Source: Clostridium intestinale DSM 6191 (lineage in GTDB: Bacteria > Bacillota > Clostridia > Clostridiales > Clostridiaceae). Taken from it: 40,765 nucleotides of DNA. A program made the translations under genes and the position numbers. The notes under the pieces are model-generated. The model saw only the letters and a list, made by a program, of their open reading frames with translations, did no database searches and was not told where the DNA came from. The stretch lies in the NCBI RefSeq assembly GCF_900130055.1, contig NZ_FQXU01000022.1, forward strand, positions 1 through 40,765. Reading direction: 5' to 3'. Shown one piece after another: positions 17,605 to 24,932 of the stretch (positions within the stretch are counted from its first letter, which is position 1; every line of letters begins with the position of its first letter).

Positions 17605-18960
17605 ATGGAAAAAGAACAAATTATAAACGCAATTATTTCTAATGTTGGCGGAAAAGAAAATATTATTAATTCATGGCATTGTATGACACGTCTTAGATTT
17701 GACCTTAAGGATAAAAACAAGGTTAACTTAGAAGAAATTAAAAAGTTAGACGGAGTGGTAGGTGCTCAATTTAATAAAGACCAATTTCAAATTGTAATTG
17801 GTACTAAAGTTAATGAGTACTATAACATTTTAGCTAATAAACTAGGTGTGTCTGCAAATGAAAAAAATTCTGATAATGAACCAAAGGTGAAAAAGGATTT
17901 AGTTACAGCATTTATGAACACTGTATCTGGAGTTTTTGGACCAATTGTTCCAGCCATTGCAGGAGCAGGTATGATTAAAGGTCTTATAGCAGGACTTGTA
18001 GCACTTAAAATAATTTCTGGTACTACACCTACTGTTCAAATCATTGATATGATGGCTAGTGGAGTGTTTACATTTTTACCATTCTTCTTAGCAGCTTCAG
18101 CAGCAAAAATGTTTAAAACAAATCAATATTTGGGAATTGCAATAGCTTCGACAGTAATGTTCCCAACTATGGTGGAAGCTGCAAAAGCTAAAGAAATAGC
18201 AGCATTTTATTTTATGGGAATAATACCAATTCCAGTTTTCAATTATACAGGAACAGTTATACCAATTATTTTCTCTGTTTTAGTAATGAGTTATGTTCAT
18301 AGGTATGTTGATAAATATATGCCTTCTGTTTTAAAAACTGTTGTAACCCCTACATTAACATTATTTATTTCAGGATTTTTAGCTTTATCTGTAATAGGAC
18401 CAATAGGTATTCATTTAGGTAATTTCTTAGCTTGGATAGTTCAAGGTTTATTTGCAATTTCACCAGTATTAGCAGGTATTGTAGTTGGAGCAATTCGTCC
18501 AATAGCAATTATGACTGGTATGCATCATGCTATGACACCAATTGCTCTTCAAAACTTTGCAACTCAAGGATATGATATGTTAATGCCGATGATGTTTATG
18601 GCCAACCTATCTATAGTTGGAGCAACTCTAGCAGTTTACTTTAAGGTAAGAAATAATAATGAAAAGTCAGTTATTGTTTCAGCTGGTATATCAGGGCTTT
18701 TAGGAATTACTGAGCCTGCTTTATTCGGAGTTTTAGCTAAATACAAAAAAGCATTTTTAGCTGCAACAATAGGAAGCTCCATATCCTCTGCATTTATAAG
18801 CTTCTTTGGAGTTAGGTTATATGGATATATTTTATCAAGTGTGTTCAGTATTCCAGCTTATATAGGACCATACTTTATATATGCTGTTTTAGGAATGATA
18901 ATAGCTTTAGCTTCATCTTTTGCATTAAGTTATATGTTTATGAAAAAGATAGAAGAATAA
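17605..18960 (+). CDS. PTS glucose/beta-glucoside-family EIIBC permease without EIIA
   Basis: A 451-residue fusion of EIIB and EIIC. The N-terminal EIIB domain has the phosphorylation site C26 in 'SWHCMTRLRF'; after a linker near 85-105 the EIIC domain begins and has about ten hydrophobic segments, with 'RPIAIMTGMHHAMTPIALQ' and 'LGITEPALFGV' as family marks. There is no EIIA domain, so phosphate must come from an EIIA encoded elsewhere. It heads a run with KDG kinase and KDPG aldolase, which suggests a sugar acid or a sugar-acid glycoside as substrate. AGGAG is 10 bases before the ATG. Confidence 0.9.
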   Translation: MEKEQIINAIISNVGGKENIINSWHCMTRLRFDLKDKNKVNLEEIKKLDGVVGAQFNKDQFQIVIGTKVNEYYNILANKLGVSANEKNSDNEPKVKKDLVTAFMNTVSGVFGPIVPAIAGAGMIKGLIAGLVALKIISGTTPTVQIIDMMASGVFTFLPFFLAASAAKMFKTNQYLGIAIASTVMFPTMVEAAKAKEIAAFYFMGIIPIPVFNYTGTVIPIIFSVLVMSYVHRYVDKYMPSVLKTVVTPTLTLFISGFLALSVIGPIGIHLGNFLAWIVQGLFAISPVLAGIVVGAIRPIAIMTGMHHAMTPIALQNFATQGYDMLMPMMFMANLSIVGATLAVYFKVRNNNEKSVIVSAGISGLLGITEPALFGVLAKYKKAFLAATIGSSISSAFISFFGVRLYGYILSSVFSIPAYIGPYFIYAVLGMIIALASSFALSYMFMKKIEE

Positions 18961-18980
18961 TAGACAAGTAATATAGTGAA

Positions 18981-19020
18981 CTAAAGAGTGTCAATTTTAT
19001 TGGCACTCTTTAGTTAGTAT
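18981..19020 (+). terminator. Hairpin between the EIIBC and KDG kinase genes
   Basis: A 14-bp stem with one G-T pair (18981-18994 with 19000-19013). The tail TTAGTATT is poor in T, so it may reduce rather than stop transcription into the kinase and aldolase genes. Confidence 0.55.
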
Positions 19021-19046
19021 TATAAGAGAAAAAGGAGGAAGTCATT

Positions 19047-19994
19047 TTGGATATTATAACAATAGGTGATGGAATGGTAGCAATGTGTCCTGAGAAAAAA
19101 GGACCAATAATATTTACAAATACCTTTGAGAAAAAGGTTGGAGGGGCAGAGCTAAATGTAGCAATAGGATGTGCTAGATTAGGGTTAAAATCAGGATGGA
19201 TAAGTAGCCTTGGTAATGATGATTTTGGGAAATTTATATTAAGAAGTGTAAGAGCCGATAATGTAGATACTTCAGAGGTTAAACTTGTAGATGGACATCC
19301 AACCTCTGTGTATTTTAGAGAGGTTTTATCAGATGGCTCAAGCAGATCCTTTTATTATAGAGAAAATTCCCCTACAAGTACTATGAAACCAGAAGATTTA
19401 AATGAAGAATACTTTAAAAAGAGTAAAGTTTTGCATATAACAGGGGTTTTTCCTTCAATATTAAAAAACAATCAAAATATAATTTTAGAAGCTATAAGGT
19501 TAGCTAAAAAAAATGGACTATTAATATCTTTTGATCCAAACATAAGGTTGAAAATGTGGACAAAAGAAGAAGCAAAGGAATTTATAAACTCAATTTTACC
19601 TCATGTTGATATACTTTTAGTAGGAGATGAAGAAGTAGAACTTTTGTTAGAAACTAGAGATTTAGAGGCGGCTATAAAGAGGTTTTATAGCTATGGAATA
19701 TCTAAAGTGGTAATAAAAAGAGGAGCTAAAGGGGCTATGGGATATGAGGGAAAAGAGATATTTTATATTGATGGAATAGCACCAAAAGCTTTAGTGGATA
19801 CAGTTGGAGCTGGAGATGGATTCGCAGCAGGATTCTTAACTTCAACAATAAAGGGCGAATCTTTTGAGGATAGTATAAGATTCGGAAATGCAGTAGGCTC
19901 TTTGGTAGTAGGAGTTGAAGGTGATAATGAAGGACTACCATATTACGAAGATGTTCTTGTTCACCTAGGAAAAAATAAAAAGGTAGAACGTTAA
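19047..19994 (+). CDS. kdgK: 2-keto-3-deoxygluconate kinase (PfkB family)
   Basis: A 315-residue sugar kinase of the ribokinase/PfkB fold that phosphorylates KDG to KDPG. Seen are 'GDGMVAMCPEKKG' at the start, the N-terminal PfkB signature 'VGGAELNVAIGCARLG', and the C-terminal signature 'VDTVGAGDGFAAGF' with the catalytic Asp. Translation starts at a TTG, 7 bases after AAGGAGGAA; no ATG is better placed. The kinase call over other PfkB kinases rests on the KDPG aldolase gene that starts 10 bp downstream. Confidence 0.87.
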   Translation: MDIITIGDGMVAMCPEKKGPIIFTNTFEKKVGGAELNVAIGCARLGLKSGWISSLGNDDFGKFILRSVRADNVDTSEVKLVDGHPTSVYFREVLSDGSSRSFYYRENSPTSTMKPEDLNEEYFKKSKVLHITGVFPSILKNNQNIILEAIRLAKKNGLLISFDPNIRLKMWTKEEAKEFINSILPHVDILLVGDEEVELLLETRDLEAAIKRFYSYGISKVVIKRGAKGAMGYEGKEIFYIDGIAPKALVDTVGAGDGFAAGFLTSTIKGESFEDSIRFGNAVGSLVVGVEGDNEGLPYYEDVLVHLGKNKKVER

Positions 19995-20004
19995 GGAGGA
20001 AGAT

Positions 20005-20625
20005 ATGTTTAATAAAATATATGAAACTTTAATAGGAAATAAAGTGGTTGCAGTAGTAAGAACTAATAGCTATGAAGAAGCAAAAGAAATAAGTGAAGGT
20101 GCTATTTTAGGCGGATTTAAGGTAATAGAGATTACTATGAGTGTACCAGATGCCCCAAAGCTTATAGGAGAATTAAAAGAAAAATACAATGATTTATGTA
20201 TAGGAGCAGGAACTGTTTTATCTAAAAATGAAGTAGATGAATGTATAAAAAATAAAGCTGACTTTATAGTATCTCCATGTTTTGATGAGGAAATAATAGA
20301 ATACTGCAAAGAGAAAAAGACTTTAATAATACCTGGACTTATGACCATGTCAGAGGTAAATAAAGCAAGAAAACTTGGTTTAGAGTTTATAAAAGTATTC
20401 CCGGGAAATGTTGTTGGAAAAGCTTTTGTTGGTGCTGTGAAATCAATCTTCCCTGACCTTAAAGTAATGCCTACAGGCGGGGTTAATAAGGAAAACATAA
20501 ATGAATGGTTTAAGGCTGGAGCTAACTGCACTGGAATAGGCAGTGATTTAAATAAAGCATATAAGGTTAATGGATTTGATGGAGTAAAGAATTATTGTGA
20601 GGGTGTTATAGAAGAAATTAAATAA
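20005..20625 (+). CDS. eda: KDPG/KHG aldolase
   Basis: A 206-residue class I aldolase that splits KDPG into pyruvate and glyceraldehyde 3-phosphate. The barrel strands show 'VIEITMSVPDA', 'IGAGTVLS', 'FIVSPCFDEE', 'LEFIKVFPGN' with the Schiff-base Lys, and 'MPTGGVNKENINEW'. AAGGAGGA precedes the ATG. It forms the end of the route dehydratase-kinase-aldolase encoded in this block. The symbol kdgA is also used. Confidence 0.92.
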   Translation: MFNKIYETLIGNKVVAVVRTNSYEEAKEISEGAILGGFKVIEITMSVPDAPKLIGELKEKYNDLCIGAGTVLSKNEVDECIKNKADFIVSPCFDEEIIEYCKEKKTLIIPGLMTMSEVNKARKLGLEFIKVFPGNVVGKAFVGAVKSIFPDLKVMPTGGVNKENINEWFKAGANCTGIGSDLNKAYKVNGFDGVKNYCEGVIEEIK

Positions 20626-20755
20626 GTTGAAGCTATGATAGATTTACATGGATGATTACATAATCAAGATGATAAATTCTTAACATAATAGTTAATGAAT
20701 AATATTATAATGTAATATATAATATTTAGTATATTAATATTTTAGGAGAATTATC

Positions 20756-21514
20756 ATGTTTGAGTTTCGAAAGTTATTGATATTTTTGGCCGTAGCCATA
20801 CTGCTTTTCTATATGATTAAATTATTATACTTCACTAATAAAAAATGGCCTCTTAAATCATACACCTTCCTTATATTAATAGGAGGATTAGCTTTGCTAA
20901 CAGTTGCAACCTTTGCTGATTTTATAGGAAGTATTTTTGATTATGAGTTTATTAGTAATATAAGAAAAGCTGGATTTACTTTAGGCGGAATTATCTACAT
21001 AATAGGAGTAATATTATGGAGTAATTTCACTAAAACAATGATGAATAAATTAGAAAAGTCAGCTATGACAGATCATATGACTGGTATTTTAAATAGAAAT
21101 GGAATCGAAAAGATATATGATTCTGTCGCAAGAGAGAAAAATCCTTTTTTTGTTATAGTATGTGATTTAGATGGAACCAAGATGGTTAATGATACATATG
21201 GGCATATAGAAGGAGATTATTATATAGATGAAAGCACTAAGATAATAGCTAATGTGGTTGGATTAAGAGGTCATGTATCTAGAATTGGTGGGGATGAGTT
21301 TGTAATTCTTTTATCATATACAACTATAGATGCTTTAAATGATATGATTAAAAATATAAAAAAGAAGGTAAGCGATATTTATTCTAACAAAAATCTTGGA
21401 ATTAGTGTTGGTTATTCAATTTTTCCTAGAGATGGGAAATATCTTACTGATTTAATTAAAGTAGCAGATAAAAATATGTACGAGGATAAAAAAAGCTTAA
21501 TAGATGTTAAGTGA
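20756..21514 (+). CDS. Membrane-bound diguanylate cyclase (GGDEF)
   Basis: A 252-residue protein with three hydrophobic segments (about 7-25, 36-55 and 72-90), a short linker helix, and a GGDEF domain (about 100-250) that should make cyclic di-GMP. The catalytic motif GGDEF is intact at 178-182, and 'CDLDGTKMVNDTYGH' carries the metal-binding and substrate residues. The product-inhibition site RxxD is missing: the bases before the motif read GLRG. No sensor domain is present beyond the membrane part. TTAGGAG lies 7 bases before the ATG. It is monocistronic as far as I can see. Confidence 0.9.
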   Translation: MFEFRKLLIFLAVAILLFYMIKLLYFTNKKWPLKSYTFLILIGGLALLTVATFADFIGSIFDYEFISNIRKAGFTLGGIIYIIGVILWSNFTKTMMNKLEKSAMTDHMTGILNRNGIEKIYDSVAREKNPFFVIVCDLDGTKMVNDTYGHIEGDYYIDESTKIIANVVGLRGHVSRIGGDEFVILLSYTTIDALNDMIKNIKKKVSDIYSNKNLGISVGYSIFPRDGKYLTDLIKVADKNMYEDKKSLIDVK

Positions 21515-21649
21515 TTTTAATGGTACTTTTACAAAAAAAGAAATTTATAAAAGAAAAATTGATATATAATTAATAGTATATAAACTTTGTTATAAGAAAA
21601 AGTTAGTGTAATAAGGGTAATTTTAATAAAGATTGTGAGGAATTTATAA

Positions 21650-22366
21650 ATGATTGTGGATAATAATAAAGTTGTACTATATTTAATGAGACATGGACAA
21701 ACCATAATAAATAAAGCTAAACGTGTTCAAGGTTGGTGTGATGGAGTATTAACTAAAGAGGGAGAAGAAGTAGTTACAAGTACTGCTTTAGGATTAAGAG
21801 ATATAAAATTTAAAGCAGTTTATAGCAGTGATTTAGGGCGTGCAGTTAAGACAGCTAAAATTGTTATAAGAGAAAATAAGGCTAATAAAGACTTAGAACT
21901 TGTAGAGGTTCCAGGACTTAGAGAGATGCATTTTGGGAAATATGAGGGAGAAATAGAGAAGGTTTTATTTAATGATATATTTAAAAAATTAAATATTAAA
22001 TCCTTTGAAGAAGCCTTAAAAATACCTGACTTTGGGAGAGCTTTTGCAGATACTTGTGCGTCTTTAGATGAAACAGGACAAGCTGAAAATTATGATATTA
22101 TGATTAATAGAGTAATGGGTGCATTAACTGAAATCACTAAAGAAGCTTCTGATAATGGAGGAGGAAATATTCTTTTAGTAGTACATGGAGGTATACTTAG
22201 GAATATTTTTAATCAATTAGATAAAAGCATTGATGTATCTGGAATCGAAAACGCTAGCATATCAAAAGTAGAATATGAAAACGGCGAATATAAAGTTATA
22301 ACTACAAATGATATGAGCTATAAAATAAAAGGTGAAAAAATAAGAGAAGAAGAATTCAGTAATTAA
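21650..22366 (+). CDS. Histidine phosphatase family protein (phosphoglycerate-mutase-like)
   Basis: A 238-residue protein with the phosphohistidine motif 'LMRHGQT' (H15), the second His in 'LLVVHGGILRNIF' and the partner Arg in 'YSSDLGRAVKTA'. Between these lies 'EMHFGKYEGE', also usual in the family. Such enzymes remove phosphate from sugar phosphates or cofactors; without experiment the substrate is open. A weak ribosome site, GTGAGGA, precedes the ATG by 8 bases. The stop codon lies within the loop of the following terminator. Confidence 0.88.
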   Translation: MIVDNNKVVLYLMRHGQTIINKAKRVQGWCDGVLTKEGEEVVTSTALGLRDIKFKAVYSSDLGRAVKTAKIVIRENKANKDLELVEVPGLREMHFGKYEGEIEKVLFNDIFKKLNIKSFEEALKIPDFGRAFADTCASLDETGQAENYDIMINRVMGALTEITKEASDNGGGNILLVVHGGILRNIFNQLDKSIDVSGIENASISKVEYENGEYKVITTNDMSYKIKGEKIREEEFSN

Positions 22367-22382
22367 TCTGAATTCTTCTTTT
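22347..22382. terminator. Terminator between convergent histidine phosphatase and nitroreductase genes
   Basis: A perfect 13-bp stem (22347-22359 with 22368-22380) with an 8-base loop, ending in TTTT. It begins inside the phosphatase gene and lies 10 bp from the stop of the convergent gene. Confidence 0.8.
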
Positions 22383-22392
22383 ATCTAGTAAA

Positions 22393-22962
22393 TTATTTTA
22401 TAATAATGTCCTCTAACTTTCTTTTTGGAACATGATGTGTTTGATTTGCATCTCTCCAGTATTTAATATCCGAAGATGAAGAAACACTTTCTAGAATAAC
22501 TTCTTCTTTTGGTTTTCCTAAAGCTATAACCATAGCTATTTCTTGATTATCACTTAAATTTAGAGCTGGTGCTAAAATTTTTTTATTTACATTTAAAAGC
22601 ATACAACCCCCAAGTCCTTTTTCTACAGCAGCTAATAGAATGTTTGTAGAAGCAATACCTACATCAATAGCAGGATTTTTACTTATAGATGTATCATTAA
22701 CGAGTATTAAGTATGCACTTGGCTTTTCTCCTTCTTCAGGACCAGCCCAATCTTTTAGGTAACCAGCCCATCCAAGAGTATTAAAAATCACTTGATTTTT
22801 TTCATCATCGTTAGATAATACATATTTTAGAGATTGTAGGTTGGCAGCTGAAGAAGATAACCTACCTAAATCTACTAGTTCAAGTAAAGTTTCAGTGCTT
22901 ATTTTTTCATCTTGATAAAAACGTCTATAAGATCTATTTTTCTTTATTAATTCTGATAACAT
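22393..22962 (-). CDS. Nitroreductase family protein
   Basis: A 189-residue FMN-dependent oxidoreductase of the nitroreductase fold. Seen are the N-terminal 'IKKNRSYRRFYQDEKIS', a 'RLSSSAANLQSLKYV' segment that binds FMN, and 'DVGIASTNILLAAVEKGLGG'. The physiological substrate of such proteins is usually unknown. I chose the ATG at 22962, 6 bases after GGGAGG; the frame is open up to 23049 but that part has no ribosome site. It is a single gene. Confidence 0.88.
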   Translation of the reverse strand: MLSELIKKNRSYRRFYQDEKISTETLLELVDLGRLSSSAANLQSLKYVLSNDDEKNQVIFNTLGWAGYLKDWAGPEEGEKPSAYLILVNDTSISKNPAIDVGIASTNILLAAVEKGLGGCMLLNVNKKILAPALNLSDNQEIAMVIALGKPKEEVILESVSSSSDIKYWRDANQTHHVPKRKLEDIIIK

Positions 22963-23144
22963 TTTAAACCTCCCATAATGATTTTTACCATATATAATTA
23001 TTATGTGTAACCTTATTACTATTTTATAGCAAGCATAATAAATACTCAAGTCAATATCGCATTATTACTGTGTAAGACTACTATTATATGTAACCCACAT
23101 GGTATAATTAGGATTATAATAAATCAACTAAAGGAGGTAAAGTA

Positions 23145-23615
23145 ATGGGTTTTTCAATAATAGGAACAATGATTGCAATAGCTATATTTATACCTAATTT
23201 ATTAATAATAAAGTTTCCACCAAATAATGCACCTAAGGTTTTAAAAGATGTAGGAATTACATTTACTGTTTTAGAAAGAATAGGGCAGGTTGGATGTATT
23301 TTAATTTTAGTTATATCTAAAAATAACTTTGAGAAATTAACTATAAATGTTTGGGCTGTTTTTATGGGATTATGTATATTGATATATTATTTTTTGTGGG
23401 GTAGATATGTAGTTAAAGGACAAGAATATAAACTTTTATGGGAGCCTTTAAGTTTTATACCTATTCCTATGGCTGTTTTTCCAGTGGGAGCATTTTTATT
23501 TGCTGCTTTTTTAGGAAAATCAATTTGGTTAGGTATTTTAGTTGTATTTTTAGGGATAGGACATTTTGCTAATAGTTGGTATAGTTATAAAGAATTAAAA
23601 AAGAATCATATTTAA
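23145..23615 (+). CDS. Small integral membrane protein of unknown function
   Basis: A 156-residue protein with about five hydrophobic segments and short charged loops, ending in 'WYSYKELKKNHI'. I do not recognise a named family. A conserved-looking stretch is 'TFTVLERIGQVGCILILVIS', which places an Arg/Glu pair at the start of a membrane helix. AAGGAGGTA is 7 bases before the ATG, an excellent ribosome site, so it is a real gene. It is not obviously linked to its neighbours. Confidence 0.7.
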   Translation: MGFSIIGTMIAIAIFIPNLLIIKFPPNNAPKVLKDVGITFTVLERIGQVGCILILVISKNNFEKLTINVWAVFMGLCILIYYFLWGRYVVKGQEYKLLWEPLSFIPIPMAVFPVGAFLFAAFLGKSIWLGILVVFLGIGHFANSWYSYKELKKNHI

Positions 23616-23944
23616 AGAAAGATAAATTTCAATAAATATGATTCTAATTTAGGTAATATATTAAAAAAGTTATTAATGTGTTGGAACTATACAGCTGCCA
23701 TCAAAGTTAATCATGTCCATGGAAAAATATTTAAAAGCTGAACATGATTTTTGTAAAGGTAAGGTATTCCTTAATATATTGTGTAATATAGAAGTATTTA
23801 TACTGGAAAATTATAGAGGGTTAATTTCATTGAAAAAGAAATATAATTAGCTTTATACACTTTAAATAAAATGTGATATAATTTATAGAAATTAAATTGT
23901 AGTTTGGAAAAATAATAAGAGAATTAGACAGTAAGGAATGAACG
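23616..23944. other. 329-bp gene-free region with the promoter of the acetyltransferase gene
   Basis: Mostly AT-rich. An imperfect dyad around AATCATGT and ACATGATT (23709-23750) may end the membrane-protein transcript. TATACA at 23854 and TATAAT at 23877 with a 17-bp spacer form a plausible sigma-A promoter reading toward the GNAT gene. A 43-codon frame at 23719-23850 has no ribosome site and was rejected. Confidence 0.5.
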
Positions 23945-24460
23945 ATGGAGAAGAAATTGAATTTTAGAAAAACAGTTAAAGCAGATGTTGATAACGTAAT
24001 GGTAGTAATAAAGCAAGCTCAAGATTATTTTAAAGAACAAGGTATAAATCAATGGCAAAATAATTATCCAAATAGTGATACTATAAATAATGATATTGTG
24101 AATGGGCATAGCTATGTATTATTAAAAGATGATAATATTGTAGCTACAGTAGCTGTTTCCTTTGATGGAGAAAGTACATATAACAATATCTATGATGGTA
24201 AGTGGATTACTAATGATAAGTATGCTGTAATACATAGGATAGCTGTTGATAATACATATAAGGGTCTAGGTTTATCATCTGAAATTATAAAAAAAGTTGA
24301 AGAGCTTTGTGTAATTAATAATGTTCATAGCATTAAGGTTGATACTCATAGAGAGAACTTATCTATGCAAAAACTTCTTAAGAAAAACAAGTTTGAATAC
24401 TGTGGAATAATTTATCTACTTGATGGAAATGAAAGAATAGCTTTTGAAAAAATATTCTAG
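23945..24460 (+). CDS. GNAT family N-acetyltransferase
   Basis: A 171-residue acetyltransferase. The acetyl-CoA loop is 'YKGLGLSSEIIKK' (the R/Q-x-x-G-x-G/A pattern in relaxed form), preceded by the strand 'VIHRIAVD' and followed by 'IKVDTHRENLSMQKLLKKN' and 'FEYCGIIYL', the typical C-terminal half. The acceptor molecule is unknown. The ribosome site is AAGGA, 8 bases before the ATG. Confidence 0.87.
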   Translation: MEKKLNFRKTVKADVDNVMVVIKQAQDYFKEQGINQWQNNYPNSDTINNDIVNGHSYVLLKDDNIVATVAVSFDGESTYNNIYDGKWITNDKYAVIHRIAVDNTYKGLGLSSEIIKKVEELCVINNVHSIKVDTHRENLSMQKLLKKNKFEYCGIIYLLDGNERIAFEKIF

Positions 24461-24473
24461 AAGATAGCTAAAG

Positions 24474-24502
24474 TTGACATTAGTTAATATGAATGATATT
24501 CT
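24474..24502 (+). promoter_or_regulatory. Promoter of csoR
   Basis: TTGACA at 24474-24479 and TATTCT at 24497-24502 with a 17-bp spacer. No palindrome like the one before the ATPase gene is visible here, so the repressor gene may not be controlled the same way. Confidence 0.6.
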
Positions 24503-24546
24503 TTCTACATATTAATAACAATGGGGTTAGTGAATGGAGGGTTATC

Positions 24547-24822
24547 ATGCGTCAATGTATGGATTCAGATAATATACATAGAAGAATAAAGAAGATTATG
24601 GGACAGTTAAATGCCATAGATAGAATGGTAGATGAAGATGTGGACTGTGAGAATATTTTGATTCAAATAAATGCAGCTAAAAGTGCAATTCATAAAGTTG
24701 GGCAAGTAGTATTAGAGGGGCATTTAAGCCATTGTGTAAAAGATGGTATAGAACATGGAGATGCTGATAAAACTATTAAAGAATTTGCAAAAGCTATAGA
24801 ACATTTTTCAAGAATGTCATAA
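24547..24822 (+). CDS. csoR: CsoR-family metal-sensing repressor
   Basis: A 91-residue helical repressor of the CsoR/RcnR family. C34, H59 and C63 occupy the C-H-C positions that bind Cu(I) in CsoR proteins, in the contexts 'DCENIL' and 'GHLSHC'. I chose the ATG at 24547, 6 bases after GGAGGG; upstream in-frame codons to 24493 have no ribosome site and would add a non-family extension. It precedes a P1B-type ATPase gene that has its own promoter with an operator-like palindrome, the usual repressor and exporter pairing. RcnR- or CstR-type sensors are less likely given these ligands. Confidence 0.88.
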   Translation: MRQCMDSDNIHRRIKKIMGQLNAIDRMVDEDVDCENILIQINAAKSAIHKVGQVVLEGHLSHCVKDGIEHGDADKTIKEFAKAIEHFSRMS

Positions 24823-24832
24823 GGAAAGTAAG

Positions 24833-24860
24833 GTAGTCAATGAAAATTGGCTACTTTTTT
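24833..24860 (+). terminator. Terminator of csoR
   Basis: An 8-bp stem with one G-T pair (24833-24840 with 24847-24854), a 6-base loop and a T6 tail. The ATPase promoter begins directly after it. Confidence 0.8.
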
Positions 24861-24861
24861 A

Positions 24862-24913
24862 TTGACAAAAAATAGTCCAAACAATATTATATACATATAC
24901 CCCTATAGGTATA
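24862..24913 (+). promoter_or_regulatory. ATPase promoter with CsoR-type operator
   Basis: TTGACA (24862-24867), 17 bp, then TATTAT (24885-24890) make a strong sigma-A promoter. The palindrome TATACC-CCTATA-GGTATA at 24896-24913 covers the expected start site. It resembles known CsoR boxes, which have short C and G tracts around an AT centre. A repressor bound here would block initiation until the metal binds CsoR. Confidence 0.75.
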
Positions 24914-24932
24914 TAAGAAGGGAGATATTGTT

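Noticed and set aside
20070-20531. 153-codon frame on the minus strand
   Set aside because: It is the complement of the KDPG aldolase gene, rich in Ser, Phe and Pro as expected for an antisense frame, and has no ribosome site.
20626-20755. Possible riboswitch before the diguanylate cyclase gene
   Set aside because: The region is AT-rich with no GEMM-type or other aptamer core that I can recognise.
23719-23850. 43-codon open frame between the membrane protein and GNAT genes
   Set aside because: No ribosome site precedes its ATG, its product matches nothing I know, and its right half overlaps the stretch just before a likely promoter.
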